IMG/VR virus record: IMGVR_UViG_3300044633_000612
Location: 1-37,024 of that record
Strand: one strand, 5' to 3'
From: a virus
DNA: 37,024 nt
The position numbers and the translations under genes were made by a program. Every line of letters starts with the position of its first letter. Position 1 is the stretch's first letter. The notes below the pieces were generated by a model that worked only from the letters and a program-made list of their open reading frames with translations, made no database searches and had not been told where the DNA came from. Below, one piece after another: positions 8,048 through 15,310 of the stretch.

Positions 8048-8238
8048 TTATTGCTTTTTTTTATCATTTTTTTATTGAGCTTTCCATAGTCAGTTTCAGT
8101 GTACTTGAAATCTTCTTCTCTAATAGCTTTTTGAATAGCATGAGAGAGACTTTCAGCATTGACTGGAATACTTCTTCCAGAAAGAGATTTAATGATGAAC
8201 AGAGACATCTTTTCAGTTGTTTTCTTTGAATTGCTCAT
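8044..8238 (-). CDS. Hypothetical protein (64 aa) between queC and primase
   Basis: The longest frame begins at 8304, inside queC, but the start at 8236-8238 (MSNSKKTTEK) gives a 64-aa protein with a more ordinary 26-base overlap. The protein has a short beta-like stretch (MSLFIIKSLSGRSIPV) and a basic tail ending KKMIKKSNK. It contains no recognisable domain. Tight overlaps on both sides place it in the modification-replication operon. Confidence 0.68.
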   Translation of the reverse strand: MSNSKKTTEKMSLFIIKSLSGRSIPVNAESLSHAIQKAIREEDFKYTETDYGKLNKKMIKKSNK

Positions 8239-8884
8239 AACCAGCAGCTCTAAGCTCACAAGCTGGGCAAGTCCCACAACCATATCCCCATTGATGAAGT
8301 TCATCTCTTACTCCATTATAGCAAGTATGAGAGAATTTAATTATTTGACTTAAAACTCCTAAATCTTTAGACATTTGCCAAATCTTAGCTTTAGAAAGCC
8401 ACATCAAAGGAGTTTCAATAATGATATGAGAATCAGAGCCTAGATTTGAAGTCATTCCAATCATTCTTATGAAGTTGTTTCTGCAATCAGGATACCCACT
8501 GAAGTCAGTTTCACAAACTCCTGTCACTAGAACAGTAGCATCAATCTTCTGAGCAAAAGCATGAGCTAGAGTTATGAATAGCTGATTTCTATTTGGCACA
8601 AAAGAATCTGGAAGACCTTTAGAGTTAATCTTGTTCACATCTCCGTTAGAAGTCAGAGCAGAATCAACTAAAGTAGATAAGAAAGAGACATCAACAATAG
8701 TCTGTTTGATATGCTCAATTTTGCAGATTAATTTTGAGCATTCAATTTCTACAAGGTGCTTTTGACCATATTGAAAAGTGATTGCTTCTACTCTTTGGTA
8801 TTTGCTAATTGCCCAATAAAGGCAAGTAGTAGAATCTTGACCCCCGGAAAAGATTACTACGGCAGTTTTATTAATCTTCATCAA
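8213..8884 (-). CDS. queC: 7-cyano-7-deazaguanine (preQ0) synthase QueC
   Basis: A 223-aa ATP-dependent enzyme that converts 7-carboxy-7-deazaguanine and ammonia to preQ0. The PP-loop SGGQDS is at 13-18, and the C-terminal zinc site is complete: C188, C203, C206 and C209 in the HTCYNG and GCGTCPAC motifs. FVPNRNQLF and GVCETDFSGYPDCR are family-typical. Length matches the bacterial enzyme and no key residue is missing. The start overlaps the end of the ParB-like gene by 14 bases. With queD, queE, folE and queF upstream, it completes preQ0 synthesis for DNA modification. Confidence 0.96.
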   Translation of the reverse strand: MMKINKTAVVIFSGGQDSTTCLYWAISKYQRVEAITFQYGQKHLVEIECSKLICKIEHIKQTIVDVSFLSTLVDSALTSNGDVNKINSKGLPDSFVPNRNQLFITLAHAFAQKIDATVLVTGVCETDFSGYPDCRNNFIRMIGMTSNLGSDSHIIIETPLMWLSKAKIWQMSKDLGVLSQIIKFSHTCYNGVRDELHQWGYGCGTCPACELRAAGYEQFKENN

Positions 8885-9344
8885 ACATAGATATTTGAGT
8901 TGTTTCTACTTTTGGGTTGAAATTTGCCCAATTAAAGTTCATGATATTCTTTATCTCAACAAGCTCAGCAATATTGAAAGCAGTGACTTTCTCAATGTCA
9001 GAGATGTCAATGACTGAGAGAAGCTGATTGACAAGCTCAGAAACTGCCACAAAGTTATACTCATTGACAGAAATAGTCTGCAAGTATATCAGCCAAGCTT
9101 GATGCAATGAGATGTCTCCTAAATCAAAGCACCATACTTCAGTGAATCCTTCTTCTCTCATCATTTCAAGGATAGTATTTCCTTTCACCACTTCATAATT
9201 TCCGTCACTTAATTTCCTGACAATGATGTTCTTAATCTGACCAGTTTTGATTAATGAAGCTCTAAGCTTATTGCTGACTTCTGCTGCTCTGTTCTTGCAG
9301 TGATACTCATTTGTTTTAATTAGTTTTATTGGTATTAATTCCAT
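8871..9344 (-). CDS. ParB/sulfiredoxin-fold protein in the DNA-modification cluster
   Basis: A protein of 157 aa if started at M8 of the longest frame (ATG 9342-9344), which leaves only a 10-base overlap with dpdA and is preceded by a GGGGGAT stretch; the longer start at 9365 is possible. The N-terminal 75 residues match the ParB N-terminal/sulfiredoxin fold: LIPIKLIKTNEYHCKNRA, LRASLIKTGQIKNIIVRK, then YEVVKGNTILEMMREEGF, where ParB proteins have DGxHR-type residues. There is no obvious DNA-binding HTH afterwards. Such domains bind or hydrolyse nucleotides. Its place between dpdA and queC suggests it works with the transglycosylase, perhaps as cofactor or specificity subunit. That role is inferred. 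Confidence 0.72.
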   Translation of the reverse strand: MELIPIKLIKTNEYHCKNRAAEVSNKLRASLIKTGQIKNIIVRKLSDGNYEVVKGNTILEMMREEGFTEVWCFDLGDISLHQAWLIYLQTISVNEYNFVAVSELVNQLLSVIDISDIEKVTAFNIAELVEIKNIMNFNWANFNPKVETTQISMFDED

Positions 9345-10051
9345 TTTATCCCCCTTTTTTCCCATAAGTTAGTAATTTGTTGCTCCATGTTTAAGAACTC
9401 TTTTATTCTTTGTCTGAGGTAGAAGTTGAAACATTTCTGATTCCAAAACTGCTCTCCGTTTATCTTGAATCTTTTATAGGATATACTGTCAACACTAAAG
9501 AAAGGATATAAAGCTAATCCCTTGAAGCTGCTATACCCCAATCCGTGGCATTTTACATCAGCTTTAGTAATATTGAAGACAGTGTTCAAGAACTCTCTCT
9601 TGATGTTCTCATGAGTATCATTAGCAGGGGAAATTCCAATATAATCAGTATGTTCCATATATTTCTTTAACCACATGATATTATCTCCATAATGATATAC
9701 AGGCATGACTATCCCTTTGACTCTTTCTTTTAGGTAGAGAAAATTCTCAAAGCTCTGCTCACAACATTTGTCAATATCTTTCTGTTTGCTTCCTGTTTTA
9801 GGGATAACATCTAGATTGATGAAGGTATAGTTGGAGTTTCTAGAGTTACAAAATTCCAAATATTTATCAATGTCAATTGTTCCTCCTTTGTTCCAAACAC
9901 TGAAAGCACCACTGTCAATTATAACATTGTCAAGAGGATTGATGTTGCTCATTTGCTTAGCATCAACGGCAAAGGAGAAAAGATAGTTCTTTGCTCCTAG
10001 CTCTTGAAGCATCTTGTAGGCAATTGTTGCCGAAGAAAAGTAGTATCTCAT
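9335..10051 (-). CDS. dpdA: DpdA-type DNA guanine transglycosylase
   Basis: A 238-aa TIM-barrel protein related to tRNA-guanine transglycosylase but shorter and lacking its zinc-binding region, as expected for phage DpdA proteins that exchange guanine in DNA for a 7-deazaguanine. VIIDSGAFSVW (D46) matches the TGT motif DSGGFQ. FINLDVIP (D81), YIGISPANDT, and KCHGLGYSS (H169) followed by YPFFSVDSISY (D188) match the substrate and nucleophile regions. D188 is the probable nucleophile that links to DNA. The neighbours queF (1-base overlap) and queC supply the base, probably preQ1. The protein is compact and may need the adjacent ParB-like protein. DpdA subfamily was not determined. Confidence 0.87.
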   Translation of the reverse strand: MRYYFSSATIAYKMLQELGAKNYLFSFAVDAKQMSNINPLDNVIIDSGAFSVWNKGGTIDIDKYLEFCNSRNSNYTFINLDVIPKTGSKQKDIDKCCEQSFENFLYLKERVKGIVMPVYHYGDNIMWLKKYMEHTDYIGISPANDTHENIKREFLNTVFNITKADVKCHGLGYSSFKGLALYPFFSVDSISYKRFKINGEQFWNQKCFNFYLRQRIKEFLNMEQQITNLWEKRGIKWN

Positions 10052-10452
10052 TATAATTCCCCCTCAATGCAAGTAGTGTCAAACCCGCCTCTAGTATTGT
10101 AGATAGTTGTCACTTTGACTTTTTTGTTCTTCAATACATTGCTTAAATCTTTGTAGATTCTAGCAGTGACTCCTTCTTGATAGATTCCGACATTTCTGAA
10201 TGAAGTGAAATAGTATTTCAAAGACTTCAGCTCAACACAAAGTCTAGCTTTAGGCTTATATTCTATTTTTACATAAGCAATGTCAGGAAGCCCACTGAAA
10301 GGACAAACTGCTGAGAACTCTTTTGTCTCAGTGATAATAGTTTGATTTATGCTATCAAATTTGAAAGCTTTCAATTCACTTGTTAATATTTCACTTTCAG
10401 GTAAGAAGCTGAAAGATTTACCTTCAGCTTCTTGGTTAACAGTTACGTCCAT
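10051..10452 (-). CDS. queF: NADPH-dependent preQ0 reductase QueF
   Basis: A 133-aa single-domain QueF reducing the nitrile of preQ0 to the aminomethyl group of preQ1. The catalytic Cys lies in FSAVCPFSGLPD (C50) with the proton-donor Asp at D57. The family signature ELKSLKYYFTSFRNVG spans 74-89, followed by YQEG with the conserved Glu at 93; a Gln stands where Bacillus QueF has His. The enzyme looks functional. Its presence predicts that preQ1, not preQ0, is the base offered to DpdA. It overlaps dpdA by one base and follows an unknown 87-aa gene. Confidence 0.92.
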   Translation of the reverse strand: MDVTVNQEAEGKSFSFLPESEILTSELKAFKFDSINQTIITETKEFSAVCPFSGLPDIAYVKIEYKPKARLCVELKSLKYYFTSFRNVGIYQEGVTARIYKDLSNVLKNKKVKVTTIYNTRGGFDTTCIEGEL

Positions 10453-10465
10453 TTGTTTATTGTTT

Positions 10466-10729
10466 TTAAGAGTTAGTAATTAGTTCTAAAACAGCCGTAT
10501 GGTGGCTATTTACTTTTAAAGCGCCATCAATAAATTGACCACGAGAGTCCCTTGTTTCTATAATTTTAGTAAGGACATAGCCAGGGTGATTTTCTATTGC
10601 TGGATAATGCTTTGAACCAACGCCATATTGGTATGGCTGTGGGTCGTAGTAAGTAACAATAAGAGCGCCTTTAATTTCTGAGTGCGGCAAGCCAGTGTAG
10701 AAGCTGCCAATTTTGAAGTCTTTGTTCAT
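10466..10729 (-). CDS. Unknown protein (87 aa) inside the deazaguanine cluster
   Basis: An 87-aa protein starting MNKDFKIGSFYTGLPHSE and rich in Tyr, His and Gly (PYQYGVGSKHYPAIE). It looks like a small beta-rich domain without membrane segments. No family was recognised. It begins three bases after folE and ends 13 bases before queF, so it is co-transcribed with the pathway genes. A role in processing or regulating the modification is possible but unsupported by motifs. Confidence 0.68.
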   Translation of the reverse strand: MNKDFKIGSFYTGLPHSEIKGALIVTYYDPQPYQYGVGSKHYPAIENHPGYVLTKIIETRDSRGQFIDGALKVNSHHTAVLELITNS

Positions 10730-10732
10730 TTT

Positions 10733-11281
10733 TTATTTATTTGTTAGGGTTAAAAATTCATTTCTACAATCATGCTCAGTTTTGAATGTTCCGAGCATCT
10801 TTGATGTAATAGTTAAAGCATCATGTTTCTTGACTCCTCTCATACACATACAGAGATGTTGAGCTTTCAATGTGACTGCCACTCCTAGAGCACCAGTCTC
10901 AAGCATGATTCTCTCAGCTACTTCAGTTGTGATTCTCTCTTGATTTTGCAGTCTATTAGCATACAAATCAACACATCTTGCCAGTTTGCTTATTCCTAAT
11001 ATCTTTCCATTTGGGATATAAGCTACTGAAGCAGTGCCAAAGAAAGGAGCTACATGATGCTCACAAAGAGAATAGAACGGAATATCTTTAAGAATAACCA
11101 TTTCATCAGTTTGTTCACTGTCAAAAGTAGTGAACTCAAACTCTGTGGGAGTTAAGAACTCTCTGAGAAACTTGATGTATCTCTTTGGAGTTTCTTTCAA
11201 TCCTTCTCTGTCTGGGTCTTGTTTAAGAGCATAGAGAATCTGTCTGAAGTGCCACTCTGGGCTATTTATAGAATGTTCCAT
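10733..11281 (-). CDS. folE: GTP cyclohydrolase I
   Basis: A 182-aa type I GTP cyclohydrolase making 7,8-dihydroneopterin triphosphate from GTP, the first step of both folate and 7-deazaguanine synthesis. Zinc ligands are visible in [13 protein letters not shown] (C73, H76) and QHLCMCMRG (C144), with catalytic-region motifs [16 protein letters not shown] and QERITTEVA. Length and domain are complete. It sits between queE (16-base overlap) and the unknown 87-aa gene, which ties it to preQ0 production rather than to folate. A phage copy would lift supply of the precursor during infection. Confidence 0.96.
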   Translation of the reverse strand: MEHSINSPEWHFRQILYALKQDPDREGLKETPKRYIKFLREFLTPTEFEFTTFDSEQTDEMVILKDIPFYSLCEHHVAPFFGTASVAYIPNGKILGISKLARCVDLYANRLQNQERITTEVAERIMLETGALGVAVTLKAQHLCMCMRGVKKHDALTITSKMLGTFKTEHDCRNEFLTLTNK

Positions 11282-11874
11282 ATTTTATGATTTTGAAGTG
11301 AAAGTCTCCATTTAGGATTTGAAAGACATAAATCAATACAATGCTTCATGTTATCACTGTTGATATTGAAGCCGTCAGAGTGCGGAGAGAGCCAATAATA
11401 CTTTGCAATAGTTAAAGGTTTAGGAACATCTTGTCCTTTATGTCTGACATATCTCAGCTCATGAACACCTAAAGGGAAATTCTTTGCTACAATATGCTCA
11501 GCAACTTTAGGAGAAACGCAAACAAAATCAATTCCTGCCGGGCAGCTATTGAGTCCACTTGTTTCAATAGCTTGATAGAATCCTAATACTTTGAAATATT
11601 TCACTATTTCTTCCGTCAGTTGGTCTGTTGGTTCGCCTCCAGTCCAAGTTATCTCTTTAGAATTAGCATTCATCAATATCCATTCATGAATCTCTCTCAG
11701 AGTCATGTCTTTTCCGCTTTCAAACTCAGTGTCACATTTGATTCCAGCAGCGGCACAGGCAAACTTAGCTTTACAACCTGACAATCTGATGAACACTGTG
11801 GGAGTTCCTACTCTAGCTCCTTCTCCTTGTAGTGAGTAGAAGATTTCTGATACTCTTAGTTTAACTTGGTTCAT
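11266..11874 (-). CDS. queE: 7-carboxy-7-deazaguanine synthase QueE (radical SAM)
   Basis: A 202-aa radical-SAM enzyme converting 6-carboxytetrahydropterin to 7-carboxy-7-deazaguanine. The ATG at 11872-11874 ([10 protein letters not shown]) is preferred over 11916 because it reduces the overlap with queD from 56 to 14 bases. [23 protein letters not shown] is QueE-like, [11 protein letters not shown] is the SAM-binding GGEP motif, and a VSPK motif follows. The cluster cysteines are C34, C40 and C47 in [18 protein letters not shown], a spacing of CX5CX6C instead of CX3CX2C. A lengthened cluster loop is known in some QueEs (CX14CX2C), so activity is plausible but the spacing is unusual. Confidence 0.93.
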   Translation of the reverse strand: MNQVKLRVSEIFYSLQGEGARVGTPTVFIRLSGCKAKFACAAAGIKCDTEFESGKDMTLREIHEWILMNANSKEITWTGGEPTDQLTEEIVKYFKVLGFYQAIETSGLNSCPAGIDFVCVSPKVAEHIVAKNFPLGVHELRYVRHKGQDVPKPLTIAKYYWLSPHSDGFNINSDNMKHCIDLCLSNPKWRLSLQNHKIWNIL

Positions 11875-12220
11875 AACGGCATAAAGTTTTAGGAGTTTCT
11901 GACATTTCAATTGCATAGATTAGAGGATAAATAGCATTGAATTTATTGAATAGAACTCTGCTCATATTTTCAACAGTTGTGTTCATTGTAGGAAAGATGT
12001 CATTCAAGTTTCTATGGTCAAGAACATTGTCAACATATTTCTTGATGGCACCAAGCTCTCCATAGTCTTGAACAAATCCTTGTTGATTGAGTTCTTGACT
12101 CTTTAAAAATACAGTTAATACATAGTTATGACCATGAAGTCTTCCGCACTGATGCCCGTCAGGAAGCCCATGCAACTGATGAGCTGAAGAAAAGTGAAAT
12201 TCTTTTGAAATTGAGTACAT
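11861..12220 (-). CDS. queD: 6-carboxy-5,6,7,8-tetrahydropterin synthase QueD
   Basis: A 119-aa member of the PTPS/QueD family, converting dihydroneopterin triphosphate to 6-carboxytetrahydropterin. Zinc-binding histidines are H14 (SSAHQL), H29 and H31 (GRLHGHNY); the catalytic Cys is C25 in HQCGRLHGH; the LDHRNLND motif carries D69 and H70, and TTVENMSRVL is family-typical. All key residues are present. It is the first pathway gene, lying two bases after the exonuclease gene, and overlaps queE. Confidence 0.95.
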   Translation of the reverse strand: MYSISKEFHFSSAHQLHGLPDGHQCGRLHGHNYVLTVFLKSQELNQQGFVQDYGELGAIKKYVDNVLDHRNLNDIFPTMNTTVENMSRVLFNKFNAIYPLIYAIEMSETPKTLCRYEPS

Positions 12221-12222
12221 AT

Positions 12223-13017
12223 TTATTTTATTTTAGTGATTACTGACTTAAAATTTGTCCCTAGATGTGTTTTTCCGATTGTCTGAGATACTTTCTCATG
12301 ATGTTGGGCTAAATATATCCGAGCAGCAATTATCCTCTCTCTAAGACGGCTCAAAATGCTTTCATCATATTCAAACTCAAAATTGATGAATCTTTCATGG
12401 TCAGCTAAATCAGAGTAGATGACTTCTTGTTTGCTATACATAACCTCCGCAGGAGTATCTTGTAGTCCATAGAACAAGTTGAACTTCTTCTTCTTGTATA
12501 TTTCCATATAAACTTGACCTTGTAGCTCATAAGCTTTGTCATAGCCGTTAACACATACATCAAAAAGAGTCTTCTTGCTCCAGCAAGATTTCACATCTGA
12601 AACTCTGTCTTTCATAACAACATCAGCAGTTCCGGCAAAATAGTCATCAGAAGCAAAGTCAACATTTTTCTGAGCAAAACCAAAGTCAAGAACTTTAGCC
12701 ATGAAGTCAATGTTGTCAATCTCAACCATATTTCCTTTAGCAGTGTATTTGCTCCAAGCTTCTTCTCTTTCATCAGCATACCACTCATTCAAGAATGTCT
12801 TTGCAGTTTGTGGGAGTTCAGGATTTAGATGAGCTAAAACTAAAGCATGAAGTTCATCTTTCATGTTGTCAGTTAGTGGTTTGATAGCAGCTTCTTTTCT
12901 GTCTTGAAGCTCTTTCATTTTAGCAAGTTGGCTCTCTGTTAAGCCCCATTGCCCATCAAGCTTTGAAGCTTGAGAGGCATGAAGTAGGAATATTTTATTT
13001 GTCATTTGATTTGTCAT
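12223..13017 (-). CDS. PD-(D/E)XK exonuclease (RecB/YqaJ-like)
   Basis: A 264-aa nuclease with the RecB-like active site: YFAGTADVV (D132), SDVKSCW (D141, K143) and the Q-Y motif ELQGQVYMEIY (Q166, Y170). It resembles phage exonucleases that resect ends for strand-annealing recombination. Upstream lie a coiled-coil protein and an OB-like protein, making a plausible recombination module. Two starts, at 13017 (MTNQMTNK) and 13005, lie within a duplicated 12-bp unit, each with the same CAAATCAAATG context, so the true start is uncertain. The upstream gene overlaps by 23 or 11 bases. Confidence 0.8.
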   Translation of the reverse strand: MTNQMTNKIFLLHASQASKLDGQWGLTESQLAKMKELQDRKEAAIKPLTDNMKDELHALVLAHLNPELPQTAKTFLNEWYADEREEAWSKYTAKGNMVEIDNIDFMAKVLDFGFAQKNVDFASDDYFAGTADVVMKDRVSDVKSCWSKKTLFDVCVNGYDKAYELQGQVYMEIYKKKKFNLFYGLQDTPAEVMYSKQEVIYSDLADHERFINFEFEYDESILSRLRERIIAARIYLAQHHEKVSQTIGKTHLGTNFKSVITKIK

Positions 13018-14191
13018 TTGATTTGGTTATTAATTGTTTCAAGTCATAAATTGTATTTTCAAGCTGAAGCTTTACTTCATCAACTATCTTCTGAGATTTC
13101 TTTGTCTTAACAACAGGCATCTCAGTGATGAGTTTTCTGATAGATTGACCAATCTGAATCAGCTTTTCTTTGTCAGGAGCTGCTTCTGCTGCTTCAATAG
13201 CATCAGATTCAGCTTTAGCTTTAGCTGCTTCTGCTGCTTCTTTTGCTCTTATTTCTGCTTGAACTTTAGCTGCTTCTGCTGCTGACTTATCTGCTTCTGC
13301 TTTTGCTGCTGCAATAGCTTTGTCAGATTCTTCTTTTGCTTTAGCTGCTGCTTCTGCTGCTGACTTAGCTGCTGCTGCTGATGCTTCTGCTGCTTTAGCT
13401 GCTGCTTCTTTTGCTGCTGCTTCAGTTTCTCTAGCTAATTTGAAAGCAGCTTCAGCTTGAGCTTTAGCTTCCGCTGCTGCTTTCTCTGCTGCTTCAATTT
13501 GAGCTTTCTTGAGAGCTTCTGCTTCTGCTTCTGCTTGAGCTTTAGCTGCTTCTGCTGCTATTCTTAATGCTTCTGCTTCTGCTTTTGCTGCTGCTGCTTG
13601 TAAGTTAGCACCTTTCAACAATTTGTCAAAGTCTTCTTGACTTAGTCTTCCAAGCTCTAGCCCAATAGGAATGAACTCTTTAACATTCTCACATTGATTG
13701 ACTCTAAGCTGATTCAGTTGAGCTTCTTCTTGCTGCTGCTTGATTTGTCTGTTCTTCTCTACTTGAAGGTATTTTTCTTCATCAAGAAGACAGTCTGACT
13801 TAATTAAATTGAATGCAGCTTGTTCAACATTAGCTTTAAGAAGATGAATCTTTTTTCTGTTGTCTTTGATAGCCTCACAACTTGTTCTCACTTTGACAGT
13901 TCTCAATCTCAAGTCTCTAGCACAACCTTCATCTATTAGAGTTGGGTTCTCATAATTGATTCCAGCCGCTATTGCTTTTATCTCAGCTAACTGTTGAAAA
14001 AAACTAGTGTATGACTGTTTTATCAAAGTAGCTTCATCAGTTGGGAGGTTAGATTCAGCAACAACTGAATCAAGCTGCTCTGAGTTATAAACTACAAGAG
14101 AAGTAGAATCTTCTGAGACTTCTTCAGCAATCACAACAACTGCTTCAACTGATTTAACTTTTTTGGGCGCTCTAGGCTTCTTTGGTTCCAT
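12995..14191 (-). CDS. Coiled-coil protein, DUF1351-like N-terminus and Ala-rich tail
   Basis: A 398-aa protein in three parts: an acidic N-terminus (1-50); a helical region (50-200) with ARDLRLRTVKVRTSCEAIKDNRKK, resembling the DUF1351-type proteins found beside phage recombination genes; and a long Ala/Glu/Lys coiled coil (about 200-340) with hendecad-like AEAxxAA repeats, before a short Lys-rich end. It overlaps the OB-like gene upstream (20 bases) and the exonuclease gene downstream. It may organise or tether DNA-processing enzymes. The repeat is encoded by imperfect GCT/GCA tracts, whose antisense gives a spurious Ser/Cys-rich plus-strand ORF. Confidence 0.7.
   Translation of the reverse strand: MEPKKPRAPKKVKSVEAVVVIAEEVSEDSTSLVVYNSEQLDSVVAESNLPTDEATLIKQSYTSFFQQLAEIKAIAAGINYENPTLIDEGCARDLRLRTVKVRTSCEAIKDNRKKIHLLKANVEQAAFNLIKSDCLLDEEKYLQVEKNRQIKQQQEEAQLNQLRVNQCENVKEFIPIGLELGRLSQEDFDKLLKGANLQAAAAKAEAEALRIAAEAAKAQAEAEAEALKKAQIEAAEKAAAEAKAQAEAAFKLARETEAAAKEAAAKAAEASAAAAKSAAEAAAKAKEESDKAIAAAKAEADKSAAEAAKVQAEIRAKEAAEAAKAKAESDAIEAAEAAPDKEKLIQIGQSIRKLITEMPVVKTKKSQKIVDEVKLQLENTIYDLKQLITKSNDKSNDK
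13001..13024. repeat. 12-bp tandem duplication spanning a stop/start overlap
   Basis: The unit GTCATTTGATTT occurs twice in a row. On the minus strand it encodes the C-terminal KSNDKSNDK of the coiled-coil protein in one frame and the N-terminal MTNQMTNK of the exonuclease in another, so both proteins carry a duplicated motif and the exonuclease has two candidate starts. Confidence 0.9.
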
Positions 14192-14675
14192 TTTCTTGAA
14201 TTTTATCTGTTAATATTTTTTCCATGTTTGCATCTAAAGTGAATTTTGTCTTCACTTGTTCAATAGTAAAGCCATTTAAAATAGCTTTTAAGCATTTATT
14301 ATAATCTTCAGAATCTGCTATCAGCTTAGGTAGTTTATAAGGTGTTTTAACTACTCTTATAGCATCATGAACGGCACCAAAAGCACTAACTTTCTCAACA
14401 TAGAGAACTAACTTCTGACCAACCCAATCTTCTACAAACACTGATTTCACTGACTTAGCAATTGCTTTTCTATTTGTGCTATTAGCTATGATAGGTTTGC
14501 ATTCATTAAGCTCAATGACCATACAGTCAGTCTCTCCTCCGTTTCCGTCATGAACTTTTTTCACAACTACTGCTTTGATTGTTACAGTTTTTTTGATGAA
14601 ATTGCCTTCAGCATCCATCAAGTCCCAGCTACCTAAATAGTCCGGGTTGACCATTTTCTTGAAATGTGTTTTCAT
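14172..14675 (-). CDS. Phage protein of probable DNA-recombination module (167 aa)
   Basis: A 167-aa protein with a beta-rich core: NPDYLGSWDLMDAEG (9-23), TVTIKAVVVKKVHDG, MVIELNECKPIIANST and GQKLVLYVEKVSAFG, followed by a helical C-terminus. The NPDYLGSWDL opening and strand pattern resemble OB-like phage proteins encoded near annealing proteins and exonucleases, but this is a resemblance by eye only. The leader CTAACAAAATG precedes the ATG. It heads the recombination genes, overlapping the coiled-coil gene by 20 bases. Confidence 0.62.
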   Translation of the reverse strand: MKTHFKKMVNPDYLGSWDLMDAEGNFIKKTVTIKAVVVKKVHDGNGGETDCMVIELNECKPIIANSTNRKAIAKSVKSVFVEDWVGQKLVLYVEKVSAFGAVHDAIRVVKTPYKLPKLIADSEDYNKCLKAILNGFTIEQVKTKFTLDANMEKILTDKIQENGTKEA

Positions 14676-14694
14676 TTTGTTAGATTATTGTTAT

Positions 14695-14868
14695 TTATTT
14701 AGTTAATACTTCTGTCAATTCTTCCATTGTTCTATGAGATAAGGAAATTTCTTTTCCGTCTTTGCTAGTTATATCTGTTAAGACATAACCAGCATTTATT
14801 CCACATTCTCTGTCTTCATCTTCCCATTGAAAGATGAATTTTATATCTACTATTAAATCTTTAGGCAT
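14695..14868 (-). CDS. Small acidic protein (57 aa)
   Basis: A 57-codon ORF beginning MPKDLIVDIKFIFQWEDED and ending EELTEVLTK, with a Gly/Tyr turn in the middle (ECGINAGYVL). It lies between the SSB gene and the OB-like gene, filling an otherwise empty 220-bp gap. The ATG at 14866-14868 follows an A-rich leader (AAAAATTAAACAG). Codon use looks like that of its neighbours. No family was recognised. Confidence 0.68.
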   Translation of the reverse strand: MPKDLIVDIKFIFQWEDEDRECGINAGYVLTDITSKDGKEISLSHRTMEELTEVLTK

Positions 14869-14894
14869 CTGTTTAATTTTTAAGTGATTATTTA

Positions 14895-15284
14895 TTAAAA
14901 GGGTAAGTCATCAGGTTCATTAGCTGCTCCGATGTTCAGCTCTGTTGTAGCTGCTGGAGCTGCTGCTGCAGGAGCTTTAGTTGCTGATTTAGCGGGAGCT
15001 GCTGCTCTCTGCGGCTCTAAAGCAGTTGCTTCAATCTTCCAGCCCTCTACATTAGTGTACCACTTATCATTATACTCTCTGCTCTTGATGTTGATGCTGA
15101 CTTCAACTTCTTGACCTTCATTCAAGTTGTCAGCTAGACCTACTCTGTCTTGAGTTAAGTCAAAAGCTATGAAGTTCTCATATTGACCAGGGATTGATAG
15201 CACTACATTTCTTTTTTGGAACTTCTCAGATACAACTTGGGTATCTGAGACAAGATGAATAGTTCCTTTGATTTTTAATGACAT
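14895..15284 (-). CDS. Single-stranded DNA-binding protein, DUF3127-like
   Basis: A 129-aa protein with an OB-fold core (1-86: KIKGTIHLVSD, FQKRNVVLSIPG, NFIAFDLTQDR, EVEVSINIKSREY, WYTNVEGWKIEA). An Ala/Pro/Thr-rich linker follows, then a terminal EPDDLPF, the acidic tip that SSB proteins use to recruit partners. DUF3127 is a Bacteroidetes family of SSB-like proteins, which supports the host assignment. It would protect single strands in replication and recombination. The leader AAAACCAAAAACAAATG precedes its start. Confidence 0.88.
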   Translation of the reverse strand: MSLKIKGTIHLVSDTQVVSEKFQKRNVVLSIPGQYENFIAFDLTQDRVGLADNLNEGQEVEVSINIKSREYNDKWYTNVEGWKIEATALEPQRAAAPAKSATKAPAAAAPAATTELNIGAANEPDDLPF

Positions 15285-15310
15285 TTGTTTTTGGTTTTAT
15301 AGGTTAATAA

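Noticed and set aside
13034-13285. Cys/Phe/Ser-rich plus-strand ORF
   Set aside because: Antisense of the Ala/Glu coiled-coil coding repeat; the composition is an artefact.
13150-13600. Repetitive DNA that might be a CRISPR array or satellite
   Set aside because: Repeats are imperfect, codon-periodic and within an open frame coding for an Ala-rich coil; no unique spacers.
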